Of a DNA stretch of 64,000 nucleotides, positions 45,289 through 56,227 are shown piece after piece (position 1 is the first letter of the stretch; each line of letters opens with the position of its first letter). The notes below the pieces were generated by a model. It searched no databases and was not told the DNA's origin. It saw only the letters and a list, made by a program, of their open reading frames with translations. The stretch covers positions 1,364,001-1,428,000 of the forward strand of contig NZ_JAFBCE010000001.1 in assembly GCF_016907555.1 (NCBI RefSeq). Reading direction: 5' to 3'. This DNA is from Microbacterium laevaniformans. Its GTDB lineage: Bacteria > Actinomycetota > Actinomycetes > Actinomycetales > Microbacteriaceae. Made by a program: the position numbers and the translations under genes.

Positions 45289-46628
45289 CCCGCCTTCCAG
45301 TCACCGTCGGCAGCAAGTTGCAGGGCCTCGCCCGCCAGCACGACGCTGCCCGCGATGACGACGGCGCGTCGGTTCGAGCCCGCCGCCCATTCGCGCGCGG
45401 CTTCGGCCGCGTCGGCGAGGTCGCGGTGCACGGTGACGGGAACTCCCGCAGCTTCGACCAGGTCGGCCAGCGCATCGGGGTCGGCCGCCCGCTCGGAGTC
45501 CGGCGCCGTCACGAACACCTGGGTCGCCGCCGGCGCGACAGTGGCGACGATCCCCGCGATGTCCTTGTCGGCGAACGCGCCGAGCACGATGCCCCATTCG
45601 TCGAAGTCGAACGAGTCGCCCAGCGCGGCCACCAGGGCGCGTGCGCCGTGCGGGTTGTGCGCGCTGTCGATGAGCACGGTGGGCGCGACACCGATCAGCT
45701 GGAGACGGCCGGGCGAGGTCACCTGTGCGAGTCCGTCGGTGAGCACATCGGGCGCGATCGGCTGTCGGCCGGCGCCGATGAGCGACTCGACGGCCGCGAT
45801 GGCCAGGGCCGCGTTGTGCCCCTGGTGTGCGCCGTACAGCGGCAGGTAGAGATCGTCGTATGTCGCCGCGAGGCCCCGCACGCTGAGCTGCTGTCCGCCG
45901 ACGGCGAGCGTCTGGCTCGTGAGGCCGAAGGCGGTCCCCTCGACCGCGAGGGACGCGCCTCGCGCGGCCGCGGCTGTGGTGAGGACGTCCAGGGCCGAGG
46001 GATCCTGCTGTGCCGACACCGCGGCGGCGTCGGTCTTGATGATCCCCGCTTTGACGGCGGCGATCTCGGCGATCGTGTGTCCGAGCTTGTCGGCGTGGTC
46101 GAGATCGATCGGTGCGATCACCGCGACGTCGCCGTCGGCCGTGTTCGTCGAGTCCCAGCTTCCGCCCATCCCGACCTCGATGACCGCTACGTCCACCGGG
46201 GCGTCGGCGAAGGCCACGAAGGCGAGCACCGTGAGCAGCTCGAAGAAGGTGAGAGCGGCGTCCCCGGATGCCGCGAGCTCGGCATCGACGAGGTCGACGA
46301 TCGGGGCGATCTCGTCCCAGGCATCGGCGATGAGTGCGTCCTCGATCGGCTCCCCGTCGATCATGATCCGCTCGGTGAAGCGTTCGAGGTGAGGACTCGT
46401 GAACAGCCCCGTGCGCAACCCGTGGGCGCGCACGATCGATTCGATGATGCGGCTGGTCGAGGTCTTCCCGTTCGTCCCGGTCACATGCACGACGCGGTAG
46501 GTCCGCTGCGGATCGTCGAGCAGTTCCAGCACGCGGCGGGTGCGTTCGACGCGGGGCTGCACCCATTGCTCGCCCTGGCGGGTCAACAGGGCGCGGTAGA
46601 CGGCGTCGGCGCGCTGGCGGTCGTTCAC
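45276..46628 (-). CDS. folC: Folylpolyglutamate / dihydrofolate synthase
   Basis: The 450-residue Mur-ligase-like enzyme adds glutamate to folates. It carries the P-loop [13 protein letters not shown] (about 59-71), the [12 protein letters not shown] block and the C-terminal [10 protein letters not shown]. Start GTG 46628 overlaps the ileS stop (GTGA). The frame is open well upstream inside ileS but without family sequence there. Confidence 0.95.
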   Translation of the reverse strand: MNDRQRADAVYRALLTRQGEQWVQPRVERTRRVLELLDDPQRTYRVVHVTGTNGKTSTSRIIESIVRAHGLRTGLFTSPHLERFTERIMIDGEPIEDALIADAWDEIAPIVDLVDAELAASGDAALTFFELLTVLAFVAFADAPVDVAVIEVGMGGSWDSTNTADGDVAVIAPIDLDHADKLGHTIAEIAAVKAGIIKTDAAAVSAQQDPSALDVLTTAAAARGASLAVEGTAFGLTSQTLAVGGQQLSVRGLAATYDDLYLPLYGAHQGHNAALAIAAVESLIGAGRQPIAPDVLTDGLAQVTSPGRLQLIGVAPTVLIDSAHNPHGARALVAALGDSFDFDEWGIVLGAFADKDIAGIVATVAPAATQVFVTAPDSERAADPDALADLVEAAGVPVTVHRDLADAAEAAREWAAGSNRRAVVIAGSVVLAGEALQLAADGDWKAGWSA

Positions 46629-49600
46629 GAGGACGCTCCGATCCGGGTCACGGCAACGGTGACGTCGCCGGTGTTGGCGTACGTGCCGGCGGCGACCACC
46701 GCCGTGTGATCGGCGTCGATCGTCTCGGCGGCAGCCAACACCGATCCCTCTCCGACGAGCGCGGTGCCCTCGGGTGAGACGACCGCGTAGTCGAGGGCGA
46801 GTGTCTCGCCCGCGACGTCCGCGGTGGCGAAGGCGGCCGCGACGGCCGCGGCATCCTCCGATGCGGAGAACAGCAGCTGCAGGCGGATGCGGTCGCTCAC
46901 GTCGAAGCCGGCGGCCTTGCGGGTATCCTGCACGGCGCGGATGATGTCGCGCGCGAGACCCTCGGCTTCGAGCTCGGGCGTCGTGGTGGTGTCGAGCAGC
47001 ACGAAGCCGCCCTGGCGGTCTCCCGCACCCGTCAGCACCGCGAGCGCCTCGCCGTCGGGGCGTCCGGCGGTCTCGAGCACGAGGTCGTACTCCCCCGGCT
47101 CCAGGGCGATCCCGCCGACGACGACAGAGCCGTCGGCGTCCGTCCACTCCCCTGCGCGGGCGGCGGCGATCACCTGCTGCACCTGCTTGCCCAGGCGGGG
47201 ACCGGCGGCGCGGGCGTTGACCGACAGGCGGTGCGTGATGCCGTAGTCGACCGCCGTGCTCGCCTCGAGCTCGACGAGCTCCACGGCCTTCACGTTGAGC
47301 TCGTCGCGCAGAATGTCCTCGAACTGTGCGAGCGCCTCGGCGTCCGGCACCACGACCGTGAGCCGCGGCAGGGGCAGGCGCACGCGTTTGCCCTCCTTCT
47401 TGCGGAGGGCGTTCGCGACGCTCGAGACCTCACGGACGGCGTCCATCGCGGTGCGGATGTCGGATGCCGTCGGGAACGCGTCGGCGTCCGGCCAGTCCTC
47501 CAGGTGCACGCTGCGACCACCGGTCAGGCCCTGCCACACGCGCTCGGAGATCAGCGGGATCAACGGCGCGGCGACGCGCGTCAACGTCTCGAGCACCGTG
47601 TAGAGCGTGTCGAACGCGTCGGTGGATGCCGGGTCGTCAGTCACCCCCACCCAGAAGCGGTCGCGCGATCGGCGGACGTACCAGTTGGTCAGCGCCTCGG
47701 CGAAGTCGCGGAGCTTCGCCGTGGCCGTCGTCGAATCCAGCTGCTCCAGGTCGGCGGCGACGCCGCGCACGAGGTCGCCGGTCAGCGCGAGGATGTAGCG
47801 GTCCAGAACGTTCGTCGAGTCGGTGCGCCACGTCGCCTGGTAGCCCCCGGGGGCGGCGGCGTTCGCGTACGTCGCGAAGAAGTACCACGTGTTCCACAGC
47901 GGCAGCAGGAACTCGCGCACTCCGGCGCGGATCCCCTCCTCGGTGACGATGAGGTTGCCGCCGCGCAGCACCGAGGACGCCATGAGGAACCACCGCATGG
48001 CGTCGGAGCCGTCGCGGTCGAACACCTCGCTGACATCCGGATAGTTGCGCAGCGACTTGCTCATCTTCTGCCCGTCGCTTCCGAGCACGATTCCGTGGCA
48101 GGCGACACCCGTGAAGGCTGGCCGGTCGAACAGGGCACCGGACAGGACGTGCATGACGTAGAACCAGCCGCGCGTCTGGCCGATGTACTCCACGATGAAG
48201 TCGGCCGGCGCGTGCTCGTCGAACCACTCCCGGTTCTCGAACGGGTAGTGCACCTGGGCATACGGCATCGACCCCGAGTCGAACCAGACGTCGAAGACGT
48301 CCTCGATGCGTCGCATGGTGCTCGCACCCGTCGGATCGTCCGGGTTCGGGCGCGTCAGCTCGTCGATGAAGGGACGGTGCAGATCGATGTCGCCGGCGGC
48401 ATTGCGCGGGAGCCGGCCGAAGTCGCGCTCCAGGTCGGCGAGCGACCCGTACACGTCCACGCGCGGGTACTCCGGGTTGTCACTGCGCCAGACCGGGATC
48501 GGCGAGCCCCAGAAGCGGTTGCGGCTGATGGACCAGTCGCGGGCGCCTTCGAGCCACTTGCCGAACTGGCCGTGCTTGACGTTCTCCGGCGCCCAGGTGA
48601 TCTGTTCGTTCAGTTCGATCAGACGGTCCTTGATCGCCGTGACGCGCACGAACCAGCTGGAGACGGCCTTGTAGATCAGAGGGTTGCGGCAGCGCCAGCA
48701 GTGCGGGTAGGAGTGCTCGTAGGAGGCTTCGCGCAGCAGGCGACCCTCGGCGCGCAGCAGACGGATGAGCGGACGGTTGGCGTCCATCCACAGCTCGCCC
48801 GCGACATCGCCGACCTGCGGGAGGAAGCGTCCGCCGTCGTCGAGGCTCATGATGAGCGGGATGCCGGCCGCCTCGGTGATCCGCTGGTCGTCCTCACCGA
48901 ACGCCGGTGCCTGGTGCACGATGCCGGTGCCGTCGGTCGTGCTGACGTAGTCGTCGACGAGGATGCGCCAGGCGCTCTCGGTGCCCCACACCTCGGCATC
49001 CGCGTAATAGTCGAAGAGCCGGTCGTAATGCACGTCCGCGAGCTCGCTGCCGAGAATGGTCCGTTCCACGGCTTCGGCCGCCTCGGCCGCGTTCTCGTAT
49101 CCGAGATCCTTCGCATAACCGCCGAGCAGATCGGAAGCGAGCAGGTAGCGATGTGCCGCCGCGCCCTCGTCGTCGCCGGATGCCGGGACATCCGCCGCTC
49201 CGTTCGGCCCGCCCGGCACGACGACGTACTCGATGTCGGGGCCGACGGCCAGAGCGAGGTTGGTCGGCAGCGTCCAGGGCGTGGTCGTCCACGCCAGGGC
49301 ACGGACACCGGTGAGCCCCAGGCTCTCCGCCTTCACGCCGACGAGCGGGAACGTGACGGTGACCGAGGGGTCCTGCCGCATCTTGTAGACGTCGTCGTCC
49401 ATGCGCAGCTCGTGGTTCGACAAAGGAGTCTCATCCCGCCAGCAGTAGGGCAGCACGCGGTGCCCCTCGTAGGCGAGGCCCTTGTCCCAGAGCTCCTTGA
49501 ACGCCCAGAGCACCGACTCCATGTAGCCCGTGTCGAGCGTCTTGTAGCCGCGTTCGAAGTCGACCCAGCGCGCCTGGCGGGTGACGTAGTCCTCCCATTG

Positions 49601-50044
49601 CTGCGTGTACTCGAGCACCGACTCGCGGGCCTTCGCGTTGAAGGAAGCGATCCCCATCTGCTCGATCTCGCTCTTCTCGGTGATGCCGAGCTGCTTCATG
49701 GCCTCGAGCTCAGCGGGAAGGCCGTGCGTGTCCCAGCCGAAGACGCGGTCGACTTTCTTGCCCCGCATCGTCTGGAAGCGCGGGAAGAGGTCCTTCGCGT
49801 ATCCGGTCAGCAGGTGTCCGTAGTGCGGCAGTCCGTTGGCGAACGGCGGGCCGTCGTAGAAGACCCACTCCTCGGCGCCGTCGCGCTGCGCGATCGACGC
49901 GCGGAAGGTGTCGTCGCGCGCCCAGAAGTCGAGCACGTCGCGCTCGATCGCGGGAAAGCGCGGGCTCGGAGACACGTCGGCGGCGGGCCCGAAGGGGCTC
50001 GTGACGCCGGCGGCGGGGTTCGTCGAGGGACGGGGGTAGCTCAT
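46625..50044 (-). CDS. ileS: Isoleucyl-tRNA synthetase
   Basis: The 1139-residue class I synthetase has the HIGH-type motif in [11 protein letters not shown], an editing CP1 domain ([17 protein letters not shown]) and the KMSKS loop as [12 protein letters not shown]. These variants and the length fit the eukaryote-like type 2 IleS, a form known to tolerate mupirocin; that property is family knowledge, not seen here. Start ATG 50044. Preceded by a T-box leader. Confidence 0.96.
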   Translation of the reverse strand: MSYPRPSTNPAAGVTSPFGPAADVSPSPRFPAIERDVLDFWARDDTFRASIAQRDGAEEWVFYDGPPFANGLPHYGHLLTGYAKDLFPRFQTMRGKKVDRVFGWDTHGLPAELEAMKQLGITEKSEIEQMGIASFNAKARESVLEYTQQWEDYVTRQARWVDFERGYKTLDTGYMESVLWAFKELWDKGLAYEGHRVLPYCWRDETPLSNHELRMDDDVYKMRQDPSVTVTFPLVGVKAESLGLTGVRALAWTTTPWTLPTNLALAVGPDIEYVVVPGGPNGAADVPASGDDEGAAAHRYLLASDLLGGYAKDLGYENAAEAAEAVERTILGSELADVHYDRLFDYYADAEVWGTESAWRILVDDYVSTTDGTGIVHQAPAFGEDDQRITEAAGIPLIMSLDDGGRFLPQVGDVAGELWMDANRPLIRLLRAEGRLLREASYEHSYPHCWRCRNPLIYKAVSSWFVRVTAIKDRLIELNEQITWAPENVKHGQFGKWLEGARDWSISRNRFWGSPIPVWRSDNPEYPRVDVYGSLADLERDFGRLPRNAAGDIDLHRPFIDELTRPNPDDPTGASTMRRIEDVFDVWFDSGSMPYAQVHYPFENREWFDEHAPADFIVEYIGQTRGWFYVMHVLSGALFDRPAFTGVACHGIVLGSDGQKMSKSLRNYPDVSEVFDRDGSDAMRWFLMASSVLRGGNLIVTEEGIRAGVREFLLPLWNTWYFFATYANAAAPGGYQATWRTDSTNVLDRYILALTGDLVRGVAADLEQLDSTTATAKLRDFAEALTNWYVRRSRDRFWVGVTDDPASTDAFDTLYTVLETLTRVAAPLIPLISERVWQGLTGGRSVHLEDWPDADAFPTASDIRTAMDAVREVSSVANALRKKEGKRVRLPLPRLTVVVPDAEALAQFEDILRDELNVKAVELVELEASTAVDYGITHRLSVNARAAGPRLGKQVQQVIAAARAGEWTDADGSVVVGGIALEPGEYDLVLETAGRPDGEALAVLTGAGDRQGGFVLLDTTTTPELEAEGLARDIIRAVQDTRKAAGFDVSDRIRLQLLFSASEDAAAVAAAFATADVAGETLALDYAVVSPEGTALVGEGSVLAAAETIDADHTAVVAAGTYANTGDVTVAVTRIGASS

Positions 50045-50266
50045 GTCACTCCAGCAGGTGCTCGTGCATCGGATTCGTGCAGTCTTCCTGCGAGGACGAT
50101 CGTGCGACCGCGGTACCACCCCGCTTGCCGACACCCATCGTCGGCCACTCATGCGACGGCTGTGACGGGCCTGCCCCGCGCGGTTCTAGTGACCCCGGGG
50201 GTTCCCTGGGCGTTCTTCCGCGAGCTCCCCGGTGATGGCCGGATCGGTGCTGATCAGACCATCATA
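50045..50266 (-). promoter_or_regulatory. ileS T-box leader and promoter
   Basis: On the minus strand a TATGAT -10 box (50266-50261) is followed by a stem I region with the specifier candidate ATC (50236-50234, in CCATCACCGG). Next comes the T-box consensus TGGTACCGCGG (50118-50108) that pairs with the uncharged tRNA CCA end. ATC is an isoleucine codon, matching the gene. After the T-box there is no terminator-like T-run before the ATG, so control is probably at translation, as reported for actinobacterial ileS T-boxes. Confidence 0.88.
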
Positions 50267-50287
50267 CCGGGCGCGTAGGCTCGAGGG

Positions 50288-50965
50288 ATGGCTGCCCGCT
50301 CCTCCGGTTCTCTCGGCCCCCGGCCTCCGCGAATCAGCGCCCCCGACGTTCCCACCGACCTCGACGCGGTCAGCGCGCTGCGCAGCCGGGCCGACCTGCT
50401 CGGCGTTCTCGTCGACGGCCTGGGCGGCGAGGTGGATGCCGCGCACTGCCGTCTCGTCGAGTCTCGGGTGGCTGCGGCATCCGGACCGGCCGCCGGTCAC
50501 GTCGACGCCACGGGCGCCACGTTCGTCGACGTCGCGGTCGACCAGCTCCGCGCGATGGCGCTGGTCGCCCGTGACGGAAGCTGGCGCAATGTCGAGCTGA
50601 CCGGCGGGCGTATCGCGACGCTCGACGGGCTGCGGGTGCGCTGGGACAGCGTCGTGGTGCGAGGGGCGCACATCGACTACCTCTCGCTGCCGTCCGCCGA
50701 GCTCACCGACGTGCTCTTCGTCGACTGCAGCTTCGGCTCGATCGATCTGCCTGAGGCGCGACTCGCGCGGGTCGCCTTCGAGGGATGCCGCGTCGACGAG
50801 GTCGACACGCGTGGAATGCGAGGCGACGATGTGGATCTGCGCGGGCTCGAAGCGCTCGCATTCACCGATGTTCGTGCGCTCACCGGTGCCTGGCTCCAGC
50901 CCCGACAGGCTGAGCTTCACGCCCCCGCGTTCGCGCAGGCTCTCGGCATCCGGATCGTCGCGTGA
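50288..50965 (+). CDS. Pentapeptide-repeat-like protein
   Basis: The 225-residue protein has a right-handed-helix pattern of five-residue steps (ATGATFVDVAV, WRNVELTGGRIATLDG, DVLFVDCSFGSIDL) over residues 60-200. Pentapeptide proteins can mimic DNA and protect gyrase; nothing here shows that role. It diverges from the ileS leader and overlaps the following acetyltransferase gene by 4 bp. Confidence 0.8.
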   Translation: MAARSSGSLGPRPPRISAPDVPTDLDAVSALRSRADLLGVLVDGLGGEVDAAHCRLVESRVAAASGPAAGHVDATGATFVDVAVDQLRAMALVARDGSWRNVELTGGRIATLDGLRVRWDSVVVRGAHIDYLSLPSAELTDVLFVDCSFGSIDLPEARLARVAFEGCRVDEVDTRGMRGDDVDLRGLEALAFTDVRALTGAWLQPRQAELHAPAFAQALGIRIVA

Positions 50966-51531
50966 ACATCGCGACGGCCCGGCTGCGGCTGCGAGAGATG
51001 ACCGACGAGGATCTGCCGGACCTGCGCGCGATCCTCCACGACCCGGAGGCGATGACGGCGTACAACGGCGCGTTCAGCGATGCGGAATCGTCGGCGTGGC
51101 TGCGTCGCACGCAGCAGCGGTACCGGGACGACGGTTTCGGGCTGTGGGCGGTGGCGCACAGCGGGACGGGCAGGATGATCGGGCAGTGCGGCATCACGCG
51201 GCAGCAGATCGATGACGACGAGATCGTCGAGGTCGGCTACCTGTTCCAGCGCGCTCACTGGGGTCACGGGTACGCCGTCGAGGCCGCCGCCGGGTGTCGT
51301 GACTGGGCGTTTTCGACGCTGGGGATCGACGAGCTGTACGCGAAGATCCGCTCGACGAACGTGGCCTCGATGAACGTCGCGATCCGACTCGGCATGACGG
51401 TGCGCCGCACCTTCACCACCCACCACCGCGGCGTCGACATGCCACACCTCGCCGTCGCCGTCGACCGCAGTGCGTGGGAGCGCCACGCCGATGCGCGGCC
51501 GACTGGTTCGCGAGGAGATGTCGAGAACTGA
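50962..51531 (+). CDS. GNAT N-acetyltransferase (RimJ/RimL-like)
   Basis: The 189-residue protein begins TARLRLREMTDEDLPDL and has the acetyl-CoA block VGYLFQRAHWGHGYAVEAAAGCRDWAF and the ending NVASMNVAIRLGM, both typical of RimJ/RimL acetyltransferases. Substrate unknown. Start GTG 50962, overlapping the upstream stop. Confidence 0.88.
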   Translation: MNIATARLRLREMTDEDLPDLRAILHDPEAMTAYNGAFSDAESSAWLRRTQQRYRDDGFGLWAVAHSGTGRMIGQCGITRQQIDDDEIVEVGYLFQRAHWGHGYAVEAAAGCRDWAFSTLGIDELYAKIRSTNVASMNVAIRLGMTVRRTFTTHHRGVDMPHLAVAVDRSAWERHADARPTGSRGDVEN

Positions 51532-51667
51532 GGATCGGATCGGGTCGGGCGTTCCTCGGCATCCGCCATCTCGTCGGAACCTACCGGCGCGCGCCCGGTA
51601 GACTGGGGCGCACATTCCACACTCAGGCACGCTCACACAGTGCCGCACATATCGCTCGAGGAGATCC

Positions 51668-54250
51668 ATGTCCGACGCGCAGATTCCCGACAAGCCCGCC
51701 CTGGAGGGCCTCGAGCAGAAGTGGGATGCCGCGTGGAGCGCGGCGGGCACCTACCTCTTCGACCGCGACGCAGCGAAGGCCAAGGGTCGCGCCGGCGTCT
51801 TCTCCGTCGACACGCCGCCGCCGACCGCGTCGGGATCGCTCCACATCGGCCACGTCTTCAGCTACACCCACACCGACGTGAAGGTGCGCTTCGAGCGGAT
51901 GCGTGGCAAGACGGTGTTCTACCCCATGGGATGGGATGACAACGGGTTGCCCACCGAGCGTCGCGTGCAGAACTTCTACGGAGTGCGCTGCGACACGTCA
52001 TTGTCGTACGACCCCTCCTTCACTCCCCCGTTCCGCGGCGACGCGAAGAGCTTGAAGCCCGCCGATCAGGTGCCCATCAGCCGCCGCAACTTCATCGAGT
52101 TGTGCGAGGAGCTGACGCTCGAAGACGAGAAGGCGTTCGAGGCTGTCTTCCGTCAGCTCGGACTTTCGGTCGACTGGACGCAGACGTACCGCACGATCTC
52201 GGACGACACCATCCGCACGAGCCAGCTCGCGTTCCTGCGCAACCTCGAGCGCGGTGAGGCGTATCAGGCGCTCGCGCCGACGCTGTGGGACATCGACTTC
52301 CGCTCCGCGATCGCCCAGGCCGAGCTCGAGGATCGCGAACAGCAGGCGTCGTATCACCGTCTCGCCTTCCACAAGAGCGACGGCTCGGGAGACATCCACA
52401 TCGAGACGACCCGCCCCGAACTGCTCGCGGCCTGCGTGGCGCTGGTCGCCAATCCCGGCGACGAGCGGTACCAGCCGTACTTCGGCCAGACGGTTCGCAC
52501 GCCGATCTTCGACGTGGAGGTGCCCGTCCTCGCGCACCCGCTCGCCCAGCAGGACAAGGGTTCGGGCATCGCCATGGTGTGTACGTTCGGAGATGTCACC
52601 GACATCATCTGGTGGCGTGAGCTCGATCTGCCCAACCGGACGATCCTCGGCCAGGACGGACGTATCCTTCCCGACGCCCCCGAGGCCGTGACCACGGATG
52701 CCGCAAAGGCCGCCTACGCCGAGCTGGCCGGGCTCACCGTCTTCAGCGCCAAGAAGAAGATGGTCGAGCTGCTGGAGGCCTCGGGCGAGCTGCTGCAGGT
52801 TTCGAAGCCGTTCAGCCACCCGGTGAAGTTCTACGAGAAGGGTGACCGTGCGCTGGAGATCGTCTCCACGCGCCAGTGGTACCTGCGCAACGGCGCCCGC
52901 GACGAGGCGTTCCGCGAGAAGCTCATCGCACTCGGTCAGGGCATGCAGTGGCATCCGGACTTCATGCGCGTGCGCTACGAGAACTGGACCAACGGCCTGA
53001 CCGGTGACTGGCTCATCAGCCGCCAGCGCTTCTTCGGCGTGCCGATCCCCGTCTGGTATACGCTCGACGAGAACGGCGAGCGGGTCGAGGGCGGTGTGAT
53101 CACCGCCGAGGTCGCGAGCCTGCCGGTCGACCCGACGACCGACGTGCCGCCCGGCTTCACGGAGTCCCAGCGCGGCGTGCCCGGCGGCTTCGAGGGTGAG
53201 AAGGACATCTTCGACACGTGGGCGACCTCCTCGCTCACGCCGCAGCTGGCCGGCGGATGGCAGCGCGACGAAGAGCTCTGGAACGTCGTCGCGCCGTTCG
53301 ACCTGCGTCCCCAGGGCCAGGACATCATCCGCACCTGGCTGTTCTCCACGATGGTCCGCTCGGCCCTGGAAGACGATCGCGCTCCGTGGTCGGATGCCGC
53401 CATCAGCGGCTTCATCGTCGACCCCGACCGCAAGAAGATGTCGAAGTCCAAGGGCAACGTGGTCACCCCCGCCGACATCCTCGACCAGCACGGCACCGAC
53501 GCGGTGCGGTACTGGGCCGCATCGAGCCGGCTCGGCGCCGATGCCGCGTTCGACCCCCAGAACCCGACGCAGGTGAAGATCGGGCGACGCCTGGCGATCA
53601 AGGTACTCAATGCAGCCAAGTTCGTGCTGTCGTTCCCCGTGCCGGCGGGCGCCGAGGTGACCCACGCTCTGGATGCCGCGATGCTCGCGACTCTCGACCG
53701 TGTGGTGCGCGACGCCACGGCCGCCTTTGAGGCGTACGACCATGCCCGCGCCCTGGAGATCACCGAAGCGTTCTTCTGGACGTTCTGCGACGACTATCTC
53801 GAACTCGTCAAGGAGCGCGCCTACAACCAGACCGACGTCGGACAGGCCTCCGCGGCACTCGCGTTGCGCACGGCGCTGTCGACGTTGCTGCGTCTCCTCG
53901 CCCCCGTGCTCGCGTTCGCGACGGAGGAAGCCTGGTCATGGTTCGAGGACGGCTCGGTGCACACCGCGTCCTGGCCTGAGCCTGTCGAGGGCGGCGCACC
54001 CGGTGACCCGGGCGTGCTCGCGGCGGCCAGCGCTGCGCTCATCGGCATCCGCCGTGCCAAGACCGAGGCCAAGGCGTCTCAGAAGACGCCGGTGGCGCGC
54101 CTCGTGCTCGGCGGCGACGACGTGACCATCGCCGCCCTCCGTCTCGCAGAGGGCGACCTCAAGGCTGTCGGGCGCATCGCCGAGCTGGAGCTGGTCGGTG
54201 GCGGGGAAGGCCTGGTCGTGCAGGCCGTCGAGCTCGCTCCGGAGGCGTGA
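51668..54250 (+). CDS. valS: Valyl-tRNA synthetase
   Basis: The 860-residue class I synthetase has HIGH as ASGSLHIGHVFSYTHTD (about 56-72), an editing domain (TTRPELLAACVALVANPGDERY) and KMSKS as RKKMSKSKGN. The C-terminal part is shortened and lacks the long coiled-coil arm of E. coli ValS. A GGAGAT ribosome site precedes ATG 51668. I see no T-box consensus upstream. Confidence 0.96.
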   Translation: MSDAQIPDKPALEGLEQKWDAAWSAAGTYLFDRDAAKAKGRAGVFSVDTPPPTASGSLHIGHVFSYTHTDVKVRFERMRGKTVFYPMGWDDNGLPTERRVQNFYGVRCDTSLSYDPSFTPPFRGDAKSLKPADQVPISRRNFIELCEELTLEDEKAFEAVFRQLGLSVDWTQTYRTISDDTIRTSQLAFLRNLERGEAYQALAPTLWDIDFRSAIAQAELEDREQQASYHRLAFHKSDGSGDIHIETTRPELLAACVALVANPGDERYQPYFGQTVRTPIFDVEVPVLAHPLAQQDKGSGIAMVCTFGDVTDIIWWRELDLPNRTILGQDGRILPDAPEAVTTDAAKAAYAELAGLTVFSAKKKMVELLEASGELLQVSKPFSHPVKFYEKGDRALEIVSTRQWYLRNGARDEAFREKLIALGQGMQWHPDFMRVRYENWTNGLTGDWLISRQRFFGVPIPVWYTLDENGERVEGGVITAEVASLPVDPTTDVPPGFTESQRGVPGGFEGEKDIFDTWATSSLTPQLAGGWQRDEELWNVVAPFDLRPQGQDIIRTWLFSTMVRSALEDDRAPWSDAAISGFIVDPDRKKMSKSKGNVVTPADILDQHGTDAVRYWAASSRLGADAAFDPQNPTQVKIGRRLAIKVLNAAKFVLSFPVPAGAEVTHALDAAMLATLDRVVRDATAAFEAYDHARALEITEAFFWTFCDDYLELVKERAYNQTDVGQASAALALRTALSTLLRLLAPVLAFATEEAWSWFEDGSVHTASWPEPVEGGAPGDPGVLAAASAALIGIRRAKTEAKASQKTPVARLVLGGDDVTIAALRLAEGDLKAVGRIAELELVGGGEGLVVQAVELAPEA

Positions 54251-54251
54251 G

Positions 54252-54500
54252 ATGCAGCTCGGGACACGATGGACCAGCGGCGACGAGCCGCCGGCGGCCG
54301 TTCCTGCCGTCCTGCGACCGCAGATCCACGCTGTCGATCGCGCGCTTCCCGGCGACGACCTCGGCCAGCCGCGCCCTCGCTGGACGCTGACCTTCTTGGA
54401 GGGGCGCCCGATCGCCGAGTTGGACACCGGCGTGATCGTGGAGGCCACGGCATCCGGTGAGGTGCTCGTGCGGCACGACGACGAGGATGAGTTCGGCTGA
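54252..54500 (+). CDS. Small hypothetical protein after valS
   Basis: The 82-residue beta-rich protein (RWTLTFLEGRPIAELDTGVIVEATASGEVLVRHDDEDEFG) starts at ATG 54252, one base after the valS stop, so it is probably co-translated. Function unknown. Confidence 0.7.
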   Translation: MQLGTRWTSGDEPPAAVPAVLRPQIHAVDRALPGDDLGQPRPRWTLTFLEGRPIAELDTGVIVEATASGEVLVRHDDEDEFG

Positions 54501-54513
54501 GAACGGGCGCTCC

Positions 54514-54929
54514 TAGGTGAAGGACGGCGTCGGGCGGCACGACGTCGTAGACGAGTCGGGCGACGGGCCCAGCCGCGTGAGCAGAGCGCAAGGAGAGGCG
54601 CTCTGCTTCGCTGCGCCGGGGCAGCGGCGGCGCCCCTGCGCCGGGCGTGACGGGCGCGACCGACACGGCGATCTCGTCGAGGGCACCCGCGTCGAAGAAC
54701 TGACCCGCCAGGTCTCCGCCCCCCCACGACCCAGATGTCGCGGTCTCCTGCCGACGCGCGGATCCGCGGCAGCGCCGCCATAGAGGTCTCGCCGGCGCTC
54801 GGGGCGCACCAGCAGATCCTCCGCCGCGAGTACCCACTCGTACGTCGTCGCCCCCTCCACCAGAGCGCCGGCGTTCGAGGGGGAGCAGGTCTGGATCGGG
54901 GTCGGTCCCGCCGGCCGCCTCGAGCGCCG
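54514..54929 (-). pseudogene. Dihydrofolate-reductase-family (RibD C-terminal) remnant
   Basis: Pieces of one family are spread over all three minus-strand frames in order: DPDPDLLP, then SNAGALVEGATTYEWVLAAEDLLVRPE, then RIRASAGDRDIWVVGG, then GGGDLAGQFFDAGALDEIAVSVAPVTPGAGAP...ARLVYDVV. At least three frameshifts separate them. About 20 residues normally found before RIRASAGDRD are missing, and the N-terminus is absent. It abuts the stop of the MFS gene. Confidence 0.82.
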
Positions 54930-56227
54930 TCAAGCGATCTCCGCTCCCGCCTGTCGCGTCCCCGCGATGAGCAGTCGCATGCCGAGGAGCGCGACGATCG
55001 CCGTCGCGGCGCCACCGATGAGGAAGGGCAGGCGCAGATCGATCCGCGCGACGAGGCCGCCGAGGATCGTGGCGATCGGGAACAGCCCCCAGGTGAGGGT
55101 GCGCGTGATGCCGAGCACGCGGCCGAACATATCGGGCGGGATGATCTGCTGACGCAGGCTGCCCCACGGCACGTTCCAGATCGACACCGCGCACGCGGCG
55201 GTTGCGAAGGCGAGGATGGCCGTCCAGACCGACGGTGCGATGCCGGTGAGCAGCATCGCGACACCTCCGCTGAGGATTGCTGCGAACATCACCGGGCCCC
55301 GCCCCCATCGAGCCACCAGACGCGGCGCGAGCAGCGATCCGCACAGGGCGCCTACCCCGAGACCGGCGGTGACGAACCCGATGGCAGCGGCCGGGACGGC
55401 CAGCGCGTCGACGAAGAAGAGGACGATGACCGCCTGCGCGAAAGCCAGCGCGCTTCCGGTGAACGAGGTGAACACGACCATCGTGCGCAGATAGCGGTGA
55501 TGCCACAGGTAGGAGAGCGCCTCCCGCGCCCCCGAGCGCTGTGCAGCAGGACGAGCGGCGTCGTCGGGATCGGCCGGCGTGCGAAGCGGCCGAGCCGCCG
55601 GAAGGGGAAGCAGCAGAGCGAGGACGACCGGGACAAGGTACCCCGCCGAACCGATCCAGAGCGGCAGGGCGAGTGAGGCGGCGAACAGGATGCCGGAGAT
55701 CGGGGTGGCGATGAAACTGTCGACGGTCACCTGAGCAGCCTGGATCCACCCGTTCGCGCGATCGAGCTGATCACGCTCGACCACGCCGGGGATGACCGCA
55801 TTCGTGGCGTTGTCGAACAGCGTCTCGCCCAGACCGAACACCAGCGTGCCGACGAACAGCGCCAGAGGCTCAGGCTGCCGGAGGCACCGAGGATGGCGAG
55901 CCACAGCGCCACGCTTCCCCGGATCACGTTCGCCAACGCCATGACGTAGCGCCGATCCAGGCGGTCGACGATCAGCCCCGCGGGCAAGCCGAAAATCAAC
56001 CACGGCACGAACGCCAGTGCCGACAGCACCGAGATCACCAGCGGGTCGGAGCTCAGCGTGATGGCGATCAGGGGCACCGCCGTGCGTCCGACACCGTCGG
56101 CGAGGTTGCTGAAGACCGCCGCCGACCACAGCGTGCGAAAACCCCGCCCGGGCGGGGCCCGGTGGACGGGTGGCAGCGGCGAGGATGCCGGTGCCCCGGC
56201 ATCCTCGTGCGTGGCGGGCGTCGTCAT
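54930..56227 (-). pseudogene. MFS transporter with a single frameshift
   Basis: The N-terminal part ([11 protein letters not shown]... from ATG 56227, including [21 protein letters not shown] and [20 protein letters not shown]) is in one frame to GASGSLSLW. From about 55861 the remainder ([21 protein letters not shown] to the stop at 54930) is in the next frame. One missing G in a TGGGCG context would join the two exactly. Together they make a full 12-helix exporter of about 432 residues. ATG 56227 overlaps the ArsR-like stop, so the regulator and pump were one operon. A sequencing error is possible. Confidence 0.85.

Noticed and set aside
47231..50278. Plus-strand 1015-codon reading frame
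   Set aside because: It is the exact antisense of ileS, with His/Arg/Val-rich shadow composition.
51532..51667. T-box upstream of valS
   Set aside because: The TGGNACCGCGG consensus is absent in this interval.
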